The notes: generated by a model from the letters alone, not told the origin. Shown: positions 27,625 to 36,509, counted from the first letter of the stretch. The stretch is 64,000 nucleotides of DNA from Streptomyces sp. NBC_01304 (GCF_035975855.1 NZ_CP109055.1:3596001-3660000); one strand, 5' to 3'. Numbers and translations are program-made.

Positions 27625-28281
27625 TCAACCCGCCGCATGCGTCAGCGGCGGCGCGATCGCCTGCGCATCGACCCCCTCCCCCACCCACAGCCCGATCAGC
27701 ACCGCCGCTGTGGCCTCCAGCAGACCCGCCCGCTCCAACCCGCCCGCCGCGTACGGCTCGCAGCCGAGGTCCCGCACCAGTTCTCGTACGCGGATGAGGG
27801 CGGCCTCGTCGTCTCCGGCGAGCGGGACTCCGAGCGGGCGGCCGTCGAAGACCGGCGGGGTCAGGCGCCAGACGCCCTCGTGGCAGAGGTTGAACGCCTT
27901 GACCACATGGGCCGTCGGGGCGGCGGCCGCGATGCGCTGCGCCGCGGAGGGGCCGCCGGCGGTGGCGAGCGTGAAGCCCTCGACCACGGGGTTGGTCGGG
28001 TCGATCAACGTGCGTCCGCGCAGGGCCGGTTCGGGCAGCGCGGCGAGTATCGCGGGCGCCGCGTCGTGCGGGACGGCCAGGAGGACCGCCTCGCCGAACT
28101 CGACGGCGTCCGGGATGCCGCCGTGGGCCGCTGTGCCGCCGTGGTCCGCATCGAGCCCGGCGACGAGGGTCTTGGCCGCCGCCAAGTCGCGGCCACCGAT
28201 GCGTACTTCGTGGCCTGCTGCGAGCCATTGGGCGGCGAAGGCCGAGGCCATGCCGCCCGTGCCGATGATGCCGATCTTCAT
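27625..28281 (-). CDS. NAD(P)-binding reductase, F420-dependent NADP reductase-like
   Basis: This 218-residue single-domain Rossmann protein begins MKIGIIGTGGMASAFAAQWL, the start of the F420:NADP oxidoreductase/ProC-like fold. It continues with VRIGGRDLAAAKTL and VVKAFNLC, the usual second and third landmarks of the family. ATG 28281 has AAGGGAAG upstream. It is divergent from an HxlR regulator with only 64 nt between starts, a common arrangement where the regulator controls the reductase. Cofactor (F420 or NADPH only) and substrate are not determined. Confidence 0.82.
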   Translation of the reverse strand: MKIGIIGTGGMASAFAAQWLAAGHEVRIGGRDLAAAKTLVAGLDADHGGTAAHGGIPDAVEFGEAVLLAVPHDAAPAILAALPEPALRGRTLIDPTNPVVEGFTLATAGGPSAAQRIAAAAPTAHVVKAFNLCHEGVWRLTPPVFDGRPLGVPLAGDDEAALIRVRELVRDLGCEPYAAGGLERAGLLEATAAVLIGLWVGEGVDAQAIAPPLTHAAG

Positions 28282-28345
28282 GGTGCTTCCCTTCCGAAGT
28301 GCGTACACACGGACACTAGGAAGCGGTTCGGGCACCATTTGGTAC

Positions 28346-28729
28346 GTGACGACCGACCCCGCACCCGACCGCTTCCTCGCCGACTGCCGCGCACGTCTGG
28401 CCTTCGACCTGCTCGCCAACACCTGGAACGCCGTGGCTCTTTGGGCCCTGCGCCACGGCCCCCGGCGTCCGGGCGAGCTGCGGGAGCACATCGGCGGGAT
28501 CAGCCCGAAGGTGCTCACCGAGACGCTGCGCAGGCTGGAGTTCAACGGACTGGTGACCCGGCGGGCGTATGCGGAGGCGCCGCCCCGCGTCGAGTACGAA
28601 CTGACCGCTCTCGGACGTACGTTGCTGGGGCCGATCGAGTCGTTCGGAGCGTGGGGATTCGCGTACGGGGACGAGGTCATGGCGGCACAGGACCGGGCCG
28701 AGCGGCAACGGGCGGAGCAGGCCCCCTAG
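28346..28729 (+). CDS. HxlR-family transcriptional regulator
   Basis: This 127-residue winged-helix regulator has the Cys of HxlR sensors near the N terminus (FLADCRARLAF). The helix-turn-helix is HGPRRPGELREHIGGISPKV, followed by LTETLRRLEFNGLVTRRAY. Members sense aldehydes, quinones or oxidants through Cys. GTG 28346 is the only suitable start. It probably represses the divergent reductase gene from the 64-nt shared promoter region. Confidence 0.85.
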   Translation: MTTDPAPDRFLADCRARLAFDLLANTWNAVALWALRHGPRRPGELREHIGGISPKVLTETLRRLEFNGLVTRRAYAEAPPRVEYELTALGRTLLGPIESFGAWGFAYGDEVMAAQDRAERQRAEQAP

Positions 28730-28873
28730 GGGGCAGCCCCGACAACAGGCCGCTGGATGGCGGCAGTTGACTCCGGGCTCCACCAGGGTCGTTCCCTGAT
28801 CCACTGGGGGCGTCCCCCGGGCCAGGATGGGAGCCGTTCCGCACCGCATCCCACACCCGGAGGCACGTACCCC

Positions 28874-30031
28874 ATGAACGCCAGGACCCGCACTCTGCTC
28901 GCCGCCGCTCTCGTCCTCGGCATCGCCGCCGGCCCCGTCGCCACGACCGCCTTCGCCGCGCCCTCGACGCATTCCGCGACCGCCGCCACCCAGGAGTACG
29001 GCCCCGACGCCGCGGCCCTGCGCAAGGCGATTGCGGGCCTGCCGAACAGCGATGCCACGGCCGCGCTCGTACGCGTCGGCGGCAAGGGGAGCTGGCACGG
29101 CAGCGCGGGCGTCCACGACATCGTGACGAACCGGAAGGCCCAGGAGAACGCCAGATTCCGGGCCGGGTCCACCACCAAGGTGGTCACCTCGGCGGTCGTG
29201 CTGCAGCTCGTCGCGGAGGGGAAGCTCAGCCTGGACGACACGGTGCAGGAGTATCTGCCGGATCTGCTGTCGGCCGACTTCCAGCCCATCACCGTACGGC
29301 AGTTGCTCACCTTCACCAGCGGGCTGCAGTCCGGGAAGTCCTTCGGCGGCAGCGTCGAGGAGGAGTACCCGCACCGCTTCGAGACGCTCACTCCCGAGGA
29401 GGTCGTGGCGTCCTCCGTGGCCAAGGGGCCCTACCGGGGTGAGGGCGAGGGTCCCGGCAAGAAGCAGCGGTACGCCAACATCGACTACACCGTGCTCGGC
29501 ATGCTCATCGAGAAGATCACGGGCGACTCGTACGAACACCAGGCGCAGGTCCGCGTCTTCGACCCGGTCGGGATGCGGCACACGTCCTTCCCGGGCGGGC
29601 CCGACCCCCGCATTCACGGGCCGCACAACCGCGGATACCAGGTGATGGGCGGGAAGCTCGTCGATGTGACCGAGTGGAACATGTCGGACCGGTGGGCCGC
29701 GGGAGACATGATCTCGACCACGGCCGACCTGGAGAAGTTCCTGTTCGCGCTGTTCGGGGGCGAGGTGGTGCCGTCGGCGCAGCTGGAGGAGATGTTCACG
29801 GTGCCGGACATCGATGGGGCGACGATGAGTGCGGGGCTGTCCCGGATCGAGCTGAGCGAGGACGAGGTCGTGTGGGCCAAGACCGGGGGGCGGCCCGGGT
29901 ACAACACGGTGATCGCGGGGACTCGGGACCTGTCCCGGACCCTGGTGTATTCGGTCAACTCGACCGACGCGAAGGGGGAGGCGATGAATCCGGTGGCGGA
30001 GCGGGTGGTGCGGGCTGCGTTCAGTCGTTGA
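28874..30031 (+). CDS. Secreted serine hydrolase, beta-lactamase class C/DD-peptidase family
   Basis: This 385-residue exported enzyme has a Sec signal peptide (residues 1-29, ending TTAFAAP). The mature part has the catalytic SxxK in AGSTTKVV, the YxN in RYANIDYTVLG, and a KTG in VWAKTGGRPGYN, the complete penicillin-recognising set. It is likely a D-alanyl-D-alanine carboxypeptidase or esterase acting outside the cell. Resistance to beta-lactams cannot be concluded. A perfect palindrome 30 nt after the stop serves as terminator. Confidence 0.88.
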   Translation: MNARTRTLLAAALVLGIAAGPVATTAFAAPSTHSATAATQEYGPDAAALRKAIAGLPNSDATAALVRVGGKGSWHGSAGVHDIVTNRKAQENARFRAGSTTKVVTSAVVLQLVAEGKLSLDDTVQEYLPDLLSADFQPITVRQLLTFTSGLQSGKSFGGSVEEEYPHRFETLTPEEVVASSVAKGPYRGEGEGPGKKQRYANIDYTVLGMLIEKITGDSYEHQAQVRVFDPVGMRHTSFPGGPDPRIHGPHNRGYQVMGGKLVDVTEWNMSDRWAAGDMISTTADLEKFLFALFGGEVVPSAQLEEMFTVPDIDGATMSAGLSRIELSEDEVVWAKTGGRPGYNTVIAGTRDLSRTLVYSVNSTDAKGEAMNPVAERVVRAAFSR

Positions 30032-30060
30032 TCTTCCCCTCCCCGCCCCTTCCCGAAAGT

Positions 30061-30109
30061 CCTCAAACGCCGGACGGGCTGACTTTGTCAGCCCGTCCGG
30101 CGTTTGAGG
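30061..30109. terminator. Perfect 23-bp palindrome made of two facing dispersed repeats
   Basis: The arms 30061-30083 and 30087-30109 pair perfectly around TTT. Each arm contains the dispersed repeat CAGCCCGTCCGGCGTTTGAG, one per strand. It lies between the convergent hydrolase and PotD-like genes. A further stretch to about 30160 resembles 41941-41990. Confidence 0.85.
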
Positions 30110-30167
30110 ACAGTCTTTGAAGCCGGCGGCGGCCTTTCGGGAAGGCGCGGGGAGGGGAGGCGAAGAT

Positions 30168-31376
30168 CTAAAGCCCGGCAATCCCATTCCACCGCTTGGC
30201 CAACTCCACCCGTTCCCCCGACGTGATGTCCCGCGCGATGGCCAATCGCGACCGCATCGCATCATCCGGAAAGATCAGCGGATCCTCGGCCAACGCCGCC
30301 GTCTCCTCGTCCTTCGACGACGCCAGCACATCCCTAGCCGCCGGCACCGGACACACATAGTTGACCCACGCCGCCAACTCGGCGGCGACCGAAGGGTCGT
30401 AGTAGTGGTCGACCAACGCCTCCGCATTCCGCTTGTGCCGCGCCAGATTGGGAACCATCAGGGACTCCGACCACAACTCGGCCCCCTCCTCCGGCACCAC
30501 GAACTCGATCTCCGGTTTGTCCGCCTGGAGTTGGATCACATCCCCGGAGTAGGCCTGGCAGGCCAGGACGTCCCCGCTCTCCAGATCCTTGATGTAGTCG
30601 TTGCCGGTGAACCGGCGGATGTGCCGCGAATTCACCAGCTTCTCCACCCGGTCGCAGACCCGGTGGAAGTCATCCGTACGCCACCGCGTGATGTCCACGC
30701 CGTCACCCTGCATCAGCAGCGCGAACGCCTCGTCAAGGCCCGAAAGCAGCGTGACCTTGCCGCGCAGGTCCGGCGCCCACAGGTCGGAGACCGAACGGAT
30801 CTCGCGGCCGAGCTTCTTGCGGTTGTACGCGATGCCGGTGATGCCCGACTGCCAGGGCACGGAGAAGCGCCGGCCCTTGTCGAAGCGCGGGGTGCGCAGG
30901 AGCGGGTCCAGGTGTTTCTGCACGTTCGGCTGGCGGGAGCGGTCCATTTCCTGGACCCAGCCGAGGCGGACGAAGCGGGCGCACATCCAGTCGCTGATGA
31001 CGATCAGGTCCCGGCCGGTGGCCTGGTGGTTCATCAGGGCCGGGCTGATCTTCCCGAAGAACTCGTCGTTGTCGTTGATCTCTTCGGTGTACGACACCGA
31101 TATGCCGGTGCGCTTCTCGAAGGCGTCCAGAGTGGGCCGACGCGACGCGTTCTCGTCGTCCGTGTCGATGTAGAGCGGCCAGTTGGCGAAGGCGAGACGC
31201 TTCTCCCGGGACGACACATCGGCTGCCGCGCGCTCGTCCGGGGCGATGTAGGCCGCAGGCACCCCGCAGCCCGCGAGGGCGGCCATCGCGGCGCCGCCGC
31301 CCAGGCTTCGCAGCAGGGTCCGGCGGGACGGGCGAGGCACAGAGGACAGGCGGGGGGTCCTTCGGTTCGCTGACAC
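30168..31376 (-). CDS. Second PotD-like polyamine-binding lipoprotein
   Basis: This 402-residue substrate-binding protein is paralogous to the PotD at 13773-15023. It has a Tat-type signal RRTLLRSLGGGAAMAALAGC with the lipobox Cys. The mature part contains FANWPLYIDTDDENASR, EEINDNDEFFGKI and AAWVNYVCPVPA. No permease or ATPase lies beside it, so it may feed the PotABC complex of the window. Gene order near the Lrp, dehydrogenase and aminotransferase genes supports a polyamine role. Confidence 0.88.
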   Translation of the reverse strand: MSANRRTPRLSSVPRPSRRTLLRSLGGGAAMAALAGCGVPAAYIAPDERAAADVSSREKRLAFANWPLYIDTDDENASRRPTLDAFEKRTGISVSYTEEINDNDEFFGKISPALMNHQATGRDLIVISDWMCARFVRLGWVQEMDRSRQPNVQKHLDPLLRTPRFDKGRRFSVPWQSGITGIAYNRKKLGREIRSVSDLWAPDLRGKVTLLSGLDEAFALLMQGDGVDITRWRTDDFHRVCDRVEKLVNSRHIRRFTGNDYIKDLESGDVLACQAYSGDVIQLQADKPEIEFVVPEEGAELWSESLMVPNLARHKRNAEALVDHYYDPSVAAELAAWVNYVCPVPAARDVLASSKDEETAALAEDPLIFPDDAMRSRLAIARDITSGERVELAKRWNGIAGL

Positions 31377-31442
31377 CTCCGCAGCATGGCGCGCGGATCT
31401 TGGCCGGGCAATGGACGCTGCGTCGAGCGCGCGCGGGCGGTG

Positions 31443-31517
31443 ACCCGACAGGCTGTCGATCGGCCGTCGACGGCCTGCCCGTCGGTCGTCGCAGGCTTGC
31501 CCCTCGGCCGTCGCCCG
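31443..31517. repeat. Short imperfect repeats between PotD-like and kinase genes
   Basis: Two to three degenerate units of roughly 23 nt built on CGGCCGTCG and GGC(C/T)TGCCC occupy the gap. They may form overlapping hairpins ending the kinase transcript. No gene is visible. Confidence 0.4.
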
Positions 31518-32843
31518 TCAGGCCGGAGGCAGCGTGACCTCGACGTTCAGCCCGCCCTGTGCACGCGGGCTCGCCCGGACCGCTCCCCCGTGCGCCGCCG
31601 CCACGGCCGCGACGATGGACAGGCCGAGCCCCAGACCGTCGCGGGTGCGGACCCGGTCGGGCCCGAGGCGGCGGAAGGGCGCGAAGAGGCCGTCCACCTG
31701 GTCGGCCGGGATCATCGGGCCGCTGTTGGCGATGCGCAGGGTGGGGCGCCCGGCCTCCATGCCTGTCCACAGCGAGATCCAACTGCCGCTCGGATCCGGG
31801 GAGTTGTGGCGTACGGCGTTGTCCCTGAGGTTGACCACGAGCCGCTCGATCAACTGCGGATCGCCGAGGAGCGGCGCCCTGTGCAGCTCGGCCGCCACCC
31901 GGGGCACCCCCGGCCCGGCGGCGGGCAGCAGCGCCCGGACCAGGACCGCGAGGTCGACGTACTCCCGTCGCTCGAGCCCGCGCTGGCTGCGCGCGAGGGT
32001 GAGCAGCGCGTCGATGAGCCGCTCCTGCTCCTGCCCGGCCGCCCGCACCCGGCCGAGGGCCGCGCGCAGGTCCACGGCGTCGGCGCCCTGGTCGGCGAGC
32101 GTGATGTCGATGACGGCCTGCTGGAGCGTGAGCGGCGTACGCAGCTCGTGCGAGGCGTTCGCGACGAACTGCCGCTGCGCCGCGAAGGCGTCCTCCAGGC
32201 GGGCAAGGAGGTCGTCGAACGTGTCCGCAAGGTCCTTGAGTTCATCGGCGGGGCCCGGCACGGCGAGCCGCTCGTGCAGATTGTCGGCCGAGATGCGGCG
32301 GGCGCCGGCGGTCATGGTGCGCAGGGGCGCGAGGACGCGGCCGGCCATGAACCAGCCCAGGCCGAGGGAGGCTGCCGCCATCAGGCCGAGCGCGATGCCC
32401 GACTGGACGACCAGGTCGTTCAGCTGGTCCTGGCGGACGGCGGCAACCTTCTCGTCCAGGACGGACTTGAAGCCCATCTCACCGCCAGGCAGGCCGAGTT
32501 CGTCGGGGAGCTGCACGGAGTCCGTGCGAGGGCCGGTGGACTGGGCCCGGGAGACCAGGACGTACGTGATGGTGAGCAGGAGCGCGCCCGCGATGACGAA
32601 GAGGCCGCCGTAGAGCAGGGTCAGGCGCCACCTGATGCTTTTCCCCGGCCGGGTTGCGCGTCGCTGTGACCGGGGCGTGCGGTGTTGCGGCTGATCTTCC
32701 TTCGCTGAGGTCGCGGGGACGCTGCCCCCGGGCCCCCGGTCCTCAAGCGCCGGACGGGCTGGTATTCGCCCCTCTTGTCCGGGCATGCGGTGCCCTCGAT
32801 TTGTCTGGGCATGCGGTGCCTGCCCCGGGCGGGCCCTGGTCAT
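31518..32843 (-). CDS. Sensor histidine kinase
   Basis: This membrane kinase has two hydrophobic helices (LLYGGLFVIAGALLLTITYV, then GIALGLMAAASLGLGWFMAG) around an extracytoplasmic loop of about 60 residues. A HAMP region (RVLAPLRTMTAGARR) follows, then the H-box ASHELRTPLT, N-box LRDNAVRHN and G-box DGLGLGLSIV. The start is uncertain. ATG 32843 overlaps the regulator stop by ATGA and gives 441 residues; ATG 32786 is next; no start codon lies near the first helix. With either start, part of the 60-residue leader is encoded by a dispersed repeat (32707-32761). The signal is probably linked to the divergent secreted protein. Confidence 0.85.
   Translation of the reverse strand: MTRARPGQAPHAQTNRGHRMPGQEGRIPARPALEDRGPGGSVPATSAKEDQPQHRTPRSQRRATRPGKSIRWRLTLLYGGLFVIAGALLLTITYVLVSRAQSTGPRTDSVQLPDELGLPGGEMGFKSVLDEKVAAVRQDQLNDLVVQSGIALGLMAAASLGLGWFMAGRVLAPLRTMTAGARRISADNLHERLAVPGPADELKDLADTFDDLLARLEDAFAAQRQFVANASHELRTPLTLQQAVIDITLADQGADAVDLRAALGRVRAAGQEQERLIDALLTLARSQRGLERREYVDLAVLVRALLPAAGPGVPRVAAELHRAPLLGDPQLIERLVVNLRDNAVRHNSPDPSGSWISLWTGMEAGRPTLRIANSGPMIPADQVDGLFAPFRRLGPDRVRTRDGLGLGLSIVAAVAAAHGGAVRASPRAQGGLNVEVTLPPA
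32707..32761 (-). repeat. Composite dispersed repeat inside the kinase 5' region
   Basis: Read on the minus strand it starts CAGCCCGTCCGGCGCTTGAG and continues with a GGGGGCAGCGTCCCC-type hairpin ending CGCGACCTCAGC. The same two-part element is intergenic at 41996-42041 and 55178-55233. Just upstream, two copies of GGGCATGCGGTGCC (32781 and 32809) form a direct repeat. Confidence 0.75.
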
Positions 32844-33493
32844 AGGCGATACCCGGCCCGCTCCACCGTCTCGATGAGCGGTGGTTCGCCGAGCTTGCGG
32901 CGCAGGCGGCTGACCGTGACCTTGACGGTCTGGCTGAACGGGTCCGCCGCGTCGTCCCAGGCCCGTTCCAGGAGTTGCTCGGCCGAGACGACCGCGCCCT
33001 GGGCCGCGAGGAGCAGTTCCAGGACCGCGAACTCCTTGGGGGTGAGCGTCAGGCGCCGGCCGGCCCGTGAGGCGGTGCGGCGCGCCGGGTCGAGGCGCAG
33101 TTCGCCGCGGACCAGGACCGGGGGCAGGGCGGGTTGGGCCCGGCGGCCCAACGCCCGGATGCGGGCGACCAGTTCGGTGAAGGCGAAGGGCTTCGGGAGA
33201 TAGTCGTCGGCGCCGATCCGCAGGCCTGCCACCCGGTCCGCGACCGTGCCGGACGCCGTGAGCATGAGGACGCGCGCCCTGCTGCCGGCCGCCACCAGGG
33301 CCCGGCACACCCGGTCTCCGTGCAGGCCGGGCAGGTCGCGGTCGAGGACGACCACGTCGTAGGCATTGATCTCGGCTCGTTCGAGCGCGGTCGCCCCGTC
33401 GAGGACGACGTCGACGGCCATCCCCTCGCGGCGCAGCCCCCCGGCCACGGTCTCGGCCAGTTCCTCATGGTCCTCGACCACCAGCACACGCAT
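32840..33493 (-). CDS. OmpR-family response regulator
   Basis: This 217-residue regulator has a receiver domain with acidic pocket VVEDHEE, phospho-Asp in VVVLDRDLPG, Thr in LMLTASG and Lys in DDYLPKPF. A C-terminal winged helix follows (LTLTPKEFAVLELLL, VKVTVSRLRRKLGEPP). ATG 33493 is the natural start, right before MRVLVVEDHEE. It pairs with the kinase just downstream and is divergent from a secreted small protein, its likely target. Confidence 0.92.
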   Translation of the reverse strand: MRVLVVEDHEELAETVAGGLRREGMAVDVVLDGATALERAEINAYDVVVLDRDLPGLHGDRVCRALVAAGSRARVLMLTASGTVADRVAGLRIGADDYLPKPFAFTELVARIRALGRRAQPALPPVLVRGELRLDPARRTASRAGRRLTLTPKEFAVLELLLAAQGAVVSAEQLLERAWDDAADPFSQTVKVTVSRLRRKLGEPPLIETVERAGYRL

Positions 33494-33633
33494 GGGTCGA
33501 GCGTGCCCGAGCCGTGGTCGGGGGGCCGTAAGGCAGAGCTGTGAGCGTCTGTTCCCGTGCCGTAACCGGCGCCGCGCTTCTCTGGTTCCACACCGCCCCA
33601 CGGCGGCAACGTACCTACCGCAGGAGGAAGTTG

Positions 33634-34239
33634 ATGGAAGCGCCCGCAGGATTGGAACCCGCAACCCCGGAACCCGCAACCCCCGCGCCCCGGTCGAGGC
33701 GCGCCCGGCGCCGTCGGCTGACGCTCGCCGGCGCCCTGCTCACGGCCGCCACGCTCGGCACGGTCTTCTCCGTGCAGGCCATGGCCGCAGGCGGGACCAC
33801 GCCGCCGCCCGGCGCGCCGCCCGCGCACGACAAGGCCATCGGCGAACTGAAGGCCGGCAAGGGCCACGAGCGGGGCTTCATGATGGCGATCCGGCTCAAG
33901 GACGGCGACGTAGCGAAGATCAAGGATGCGAACGAGGACTTCACGGCCTGCATGCGCGACGAGGGCCTGCACAAGTTCCCCGGCTTCGAGGTGTCGTCCG
34001 ACGACGACGGCTCGGTACTGCTCGAACTGAGCCTGAACGGCAAGGGTGGTCTGGACCCGACGTCGAAGAAGTTCCAGAAGGCGTATCGGACCTGCGCGCC
34101 GATCTTCAAGGACGCCGGCGTCGACCTGCCGGACTCACCGGTGCCGCCCGGGAAGCCGGGAAAGCCCGGTGAGCCCGGGTTGCACAAGGAGTTCAAGGAC
34201 GACGGCAGCCCCGACGCGAGCACAAGCGCAAGCGTCTGA
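33634..34239 (+). CDS. Secreted or anchored Cys-pair protein of unknown function
   Basis: This 201-residue protein has an Arg-rich start, a hydrophobic segment (LTLAGALLTAATLGTVFSVQ) that is a signal peptide or anchor, and an extracytoplasmic domain. That domain has a Cys pair in FTACMRDEGLHKFPGF and AYRTCAPIF, a pattern I know from actinobacterial proteins encoded next to two-component or efflux genes. The C terminus is Pro/Gly/Lys-rich. AGGAGGAAG precedes ATG 33634. It is divergent from the response regulator, with about 140 nt between starts, so control by that system is likely. Function unknown. Confidence 0.75.
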   Translation: MEAPAGLEPATPEPATPAPRSRRARRRRLTLAGALLTAATLGTVFSVQAMAAGGTTPPPGAPPAHDKAIGELKAGKGHERGFMMAIRLKDGDVAKIKDANEDFTACMRDEGLHKFPGFEVSSDDDGSVLLELSLNGKGGLDPTSKKFQKAYRTCAPIFKDAGVDLPDSPVPPGKPGKPGEPGLHKEFKDDGSPDASTSASV

Positions 34240-34258
34240 GCGGTGGGCGGCGAGGGTT

Positions 34259-34313
34259 GCGCCCCGAAGGGGCGCGGGGAACTGCGCGACCAGCCCCCAC
34301 CGGCCCGCAGAAG
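34259..34313 (-). repeat. Dispersed Streptomyces intergenic repeat, type B (inverted copy)
   Basis: GCGCCCC-GAA-GGGGCGC hairpin followed by GGGGAACTGCGCGACCAGCC, the reverse complement of the element at 24399-24456. It lies after the secreted protein gene and before a strong hairpin. Confidence 0.8.
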
Positions 34314-34332
34314 ACCTACTCGCCTCCGCGGA

Positions 34333-34368
34333 GCGGCCCCGCACGGGACAACTCCCGTGCGGGGCCGC
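34333..34368. terminator. Strong 16-bp hairpin between convergent genes
   Basis: GCGGCCCCGCACGGGA (34333-34348) pairs perfectly with 34353-34368 around CAAC. It sits between the secreted protein gene (plus) and the aldehyde dehydrogenase (minus), so it can end both transcripts. Confidence 0.85.
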
Positions 34369-34387
34369 GTCATGGCCTTGCGGAGGC

Positions 34388-35824
34388 TCAGCCCAGCGAC
34401 GTCATCACGTGCTTGATCCGCGTGTAGTCCTCGAACCCGTACGCCGACAGGTCCTTGCCGTACCCGGACTGCTTGAAGCCGCCGTGCGGCATCTCCGCGA
34501 CCAGCGGGATGTGCGTGTTGATCCAGACGCAGCCGAAGTCGAGGACCTTGGACATGCGCATCGCGCGCGCGTGGTCCTTGGTCCACACCGAGGAGGCGAG
34601 GGCGAAGCGGACGCCGTTCGCGTACTCGACGGCCTGCTCCTCGTCCGTGAAGGACTGGACGGTGATGACCGGGCCGAAGACCTCGTTCTGGATGATCTCG
34701 TCGTCCTGCTGGAGGCCGGAGACGACGGTCGGGGCGTAGAAGTAGCCCGTCTCGCCGACCCGCTGACCGCCGGCCTCCACGCGCGCGTGCGCGGGCAGGC
34801 GGTCGATGAAGCCCTCGACCTGGGCGAGCTGGTTCGGGTTGTTGAGCGGCCCGTACAGCACGTCCTCGTCGTCCGGCATGCCGGTCTTGGTGTCCGCCGC
34901 CGCCTTGGCGAGCGCCGTCACGAAGTCGTCGTGGATCGACTCGTGCACGAGGACGCGCGTGGCGGCCGTACAGTCCTGGCCCGCGTTGAAGAAGCCCGCC
35001 ACCGAGATGTCCTCGACGGCCTTGGCGATGTCGGTGTCCTCGAAGACCACGACGGGCGCCTTGCCGCCGAGCTCCAGGTGGACCCGCTTGAGGTCCTTGG
35101 ACGCGGACTCGGCGACCTGCATACCGGCGCGCACGGAGCCGGTGATGGAGGCCATGGCCGGGGTCGGGTGCTCGACCATCGCGCGGCCGGTGTCGCGGTC
35201 GCCGGTGACGACGTTGAAGACGCCCTTGGGCACGATCGAGCCGATGATCTCCGCCATCAGGATCGTGGAGGCGGGGGTGGTGTCCGAGGGCTTGAGGACG
35301 ACGGTGTTGCCCGCGGCGAGCGCCGGGGCGAACTTCCACACGGCCATCATCATCGGGTAGTTCCACGGCGCGACCTGGGCGCAGACGCCGATCGGCTCGC
35401 GGCGGATGATCGAGGTCAGCCCCTCCATGTACTCGCCGGCCGCGCGGCCTTCGAGCATCCGGGCCGCGCCCGCGAAGAAGCGGATCTGGTCGACCATGGG
35501 CGGGATTTCCTCGGAGCGGGTGAGCCCGATCGGCTTGCCGGTGTTCTCGACCTCGGCGGCGATCAGCTCCTCGGCCCGCTCCTCGAAGGCGTCCGCGATC
35601 TTGAGGAGGGCCTTCTGGCGCTCGGCGGGGACGAGGTCGCGCCAGGCCGGGAAGGCAGCGGCGGCGGCCGCCATCGCGGCGTCGACGTCCGCGGCGCCGG
35701 ACAGCGGCGCGGTGGCGTACGCCTCTCCGGTCGCGGGGTTGACCACCTGGGTGGTCCGTCCGTCGGCGGCGTCCCGGAATTCTCCGTCGATGTAATTGCG
35801 CAAACGACGCAGCTCGGTGGTCAC
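34388..35824 (-). CDS. Gamma-aminobutyraldehyde dehydrogenase-type aldehyde dehydrogenase
   Basis: This 478-residue NAD-dependent aldehyde dehydrogenase begins MTTELRRLRNYIDGEF with the standard N-terminal strand. It has SITGSVRAGMQ in the cofactor site, the Glu in LELGGKAP and the catalytic Cys in NAGQDCTAATR. The motif and length match the Prr/PatD group that oxidises 4-aminobutyraldehyde to GABA. It is divergent from the Lrp regulator, and the aminotransferase that would make its substrate from putrescine lies just beyond. It is the better candidate of the two paralogues for that step. Confidence 0.88.
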   Translation of the reverse strand: MTTELRRLRNYIDGEFRDAADGRTTQVVNPATGEAYATAPLSGAADVDAAMAAAAAAFPAWRDLVPAERQKALLKIADAFEERAEELIAAEVENTGKPIGLTRSEEIPPMVDQIRFFAGAARMLEGRAAGEYMEGLTSIIRREPIGVCAQVAPWNYPMMMAVWKFAPALAAGNTVVLKPSDTTPASTILMAEIIGSIVPKGVFNVVTGDRDTGRAMVEHPTPAMASITGSVRAGMQVAESASKDLKRVHLELGGKAPVVVFEDTDIAKAVEDISVAGFFNAGQDCTAATRVLVHESIHDDFVTALAKAAADTKTGMPDDEDVLYGPLNNPNQLAQVEGFIDRLPAHARVEAGGQRVGETGYFYAPTVVSGLQQDDEIIQNEVFGPVITVQSFTDEEQAVEYANGVRFALASSVWTKDHARAMRMSKVLDFGCVWINTHIPLVAEMPHGGFKQSGYGKDLSAYGFEDYTRIKHVMTSLG

Positions 35825-35987
35825 TGCCCGGCCTCCTGATCAGCTGTCCAATGGATGAGACACCCACACTAGTCCGAGCACCAACGCTTTCGACATACCC
35901 AGACGGCAACTCCTGCGGATTCCGTGACTCAGAGGCACGCAAACAACGAATTTCATCGGTCTGCTCTTGCGGAACGGACGAGACCTC

Positions 35988-36509
35988 GTGCACAGTGAAG
36001 CCGTGGCCAGTCGAAGCGCAGACTCCCCCAGATCAGACACCCCCCGAACCGGAAACGGCTCACCCTCGGTGGACGCCGTCTCCCTCGCGATCATCGAGCA
36101 GCTCCAGGAAGACGGCCGCAGGCCGTACGCCGCGATCGGCAAGGCCGTCGGCCTCTCCGAGGCGGCCGTGCGCCAGCGCGTCCAGAAGCTGCTCGACCAG
36201 GGCGTGATGCAGATCGTCGCCGTCACCGACCCGCTCACCGTGGGCTACCGGCGCCAGGCGATGCTCGGCATCAACGTCGAGGGCGATCTGGATCCGATCG
36301 CGGATGCGCTGAGCGCCATGCAGGAGGTCGAGTACGTGGTCCTCACCGCGGGCTCGTACGACATCCTCGCCGAGGTTGTCTGCGAGGACGACGACCACCT
36401 GCTCGAAGTGATCAACAAGCGCGTACGGAACCTGCCGGGCGTGCGCTCCACCGAGAGCTTCGTCTACCTCAAGCTCAAGAAGCAGACCTACATGTGGGGA
36501 ACCCGATAG
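35988..36509 (+). CDS. Lrp/AsnC-family regulator, likely of polyamine genes
   Basis: This protein of about 173 residues has an N-terminal helix-turn-helix (LAIIEQLQEDGRRPYAAIGK, then LSEAAVRQRVQKLL) and a C-terminal RAM ligand domain (VLTAGSYDILAEVVCEDDDH). It sits between the divergent aminobutyraldehyde dehydrogenase and the downstream aminotransferase, pointing to polyamine or GABA control. I recall an S. coelicolor Lrp regulator at this position (SCO5656, EpuRI) tied to polyamine use. GTG 35988 or GTG 36003 may be the start; neither has a strong ribosome binding site. It is 2 nt from the aminotransferase start used here. Confidence 0.85.
   Translation: MHSEAVASRSADSPRSDTPRTGNGSPSVDAVSLAIIEQLQEDGRRPYAAIGKAVGLSEAAVRQRVQKLLDQGVMQIVAVTDPLTVGYRRQAMLGINVEGDLDPIADALSAMQEVEYVVLTAGSYDILAEVVCEDDDHLLEVINKRVRNLPGVRSTESFVYLKLKKQTYMWGTR

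Noticed and set aside
30061..30109. Insertion sequence end at the perfect palindrome
   Set aside because: No transposase frame and no target duplication; it is better explained as two facing dispersed repeats acting as a terminator.
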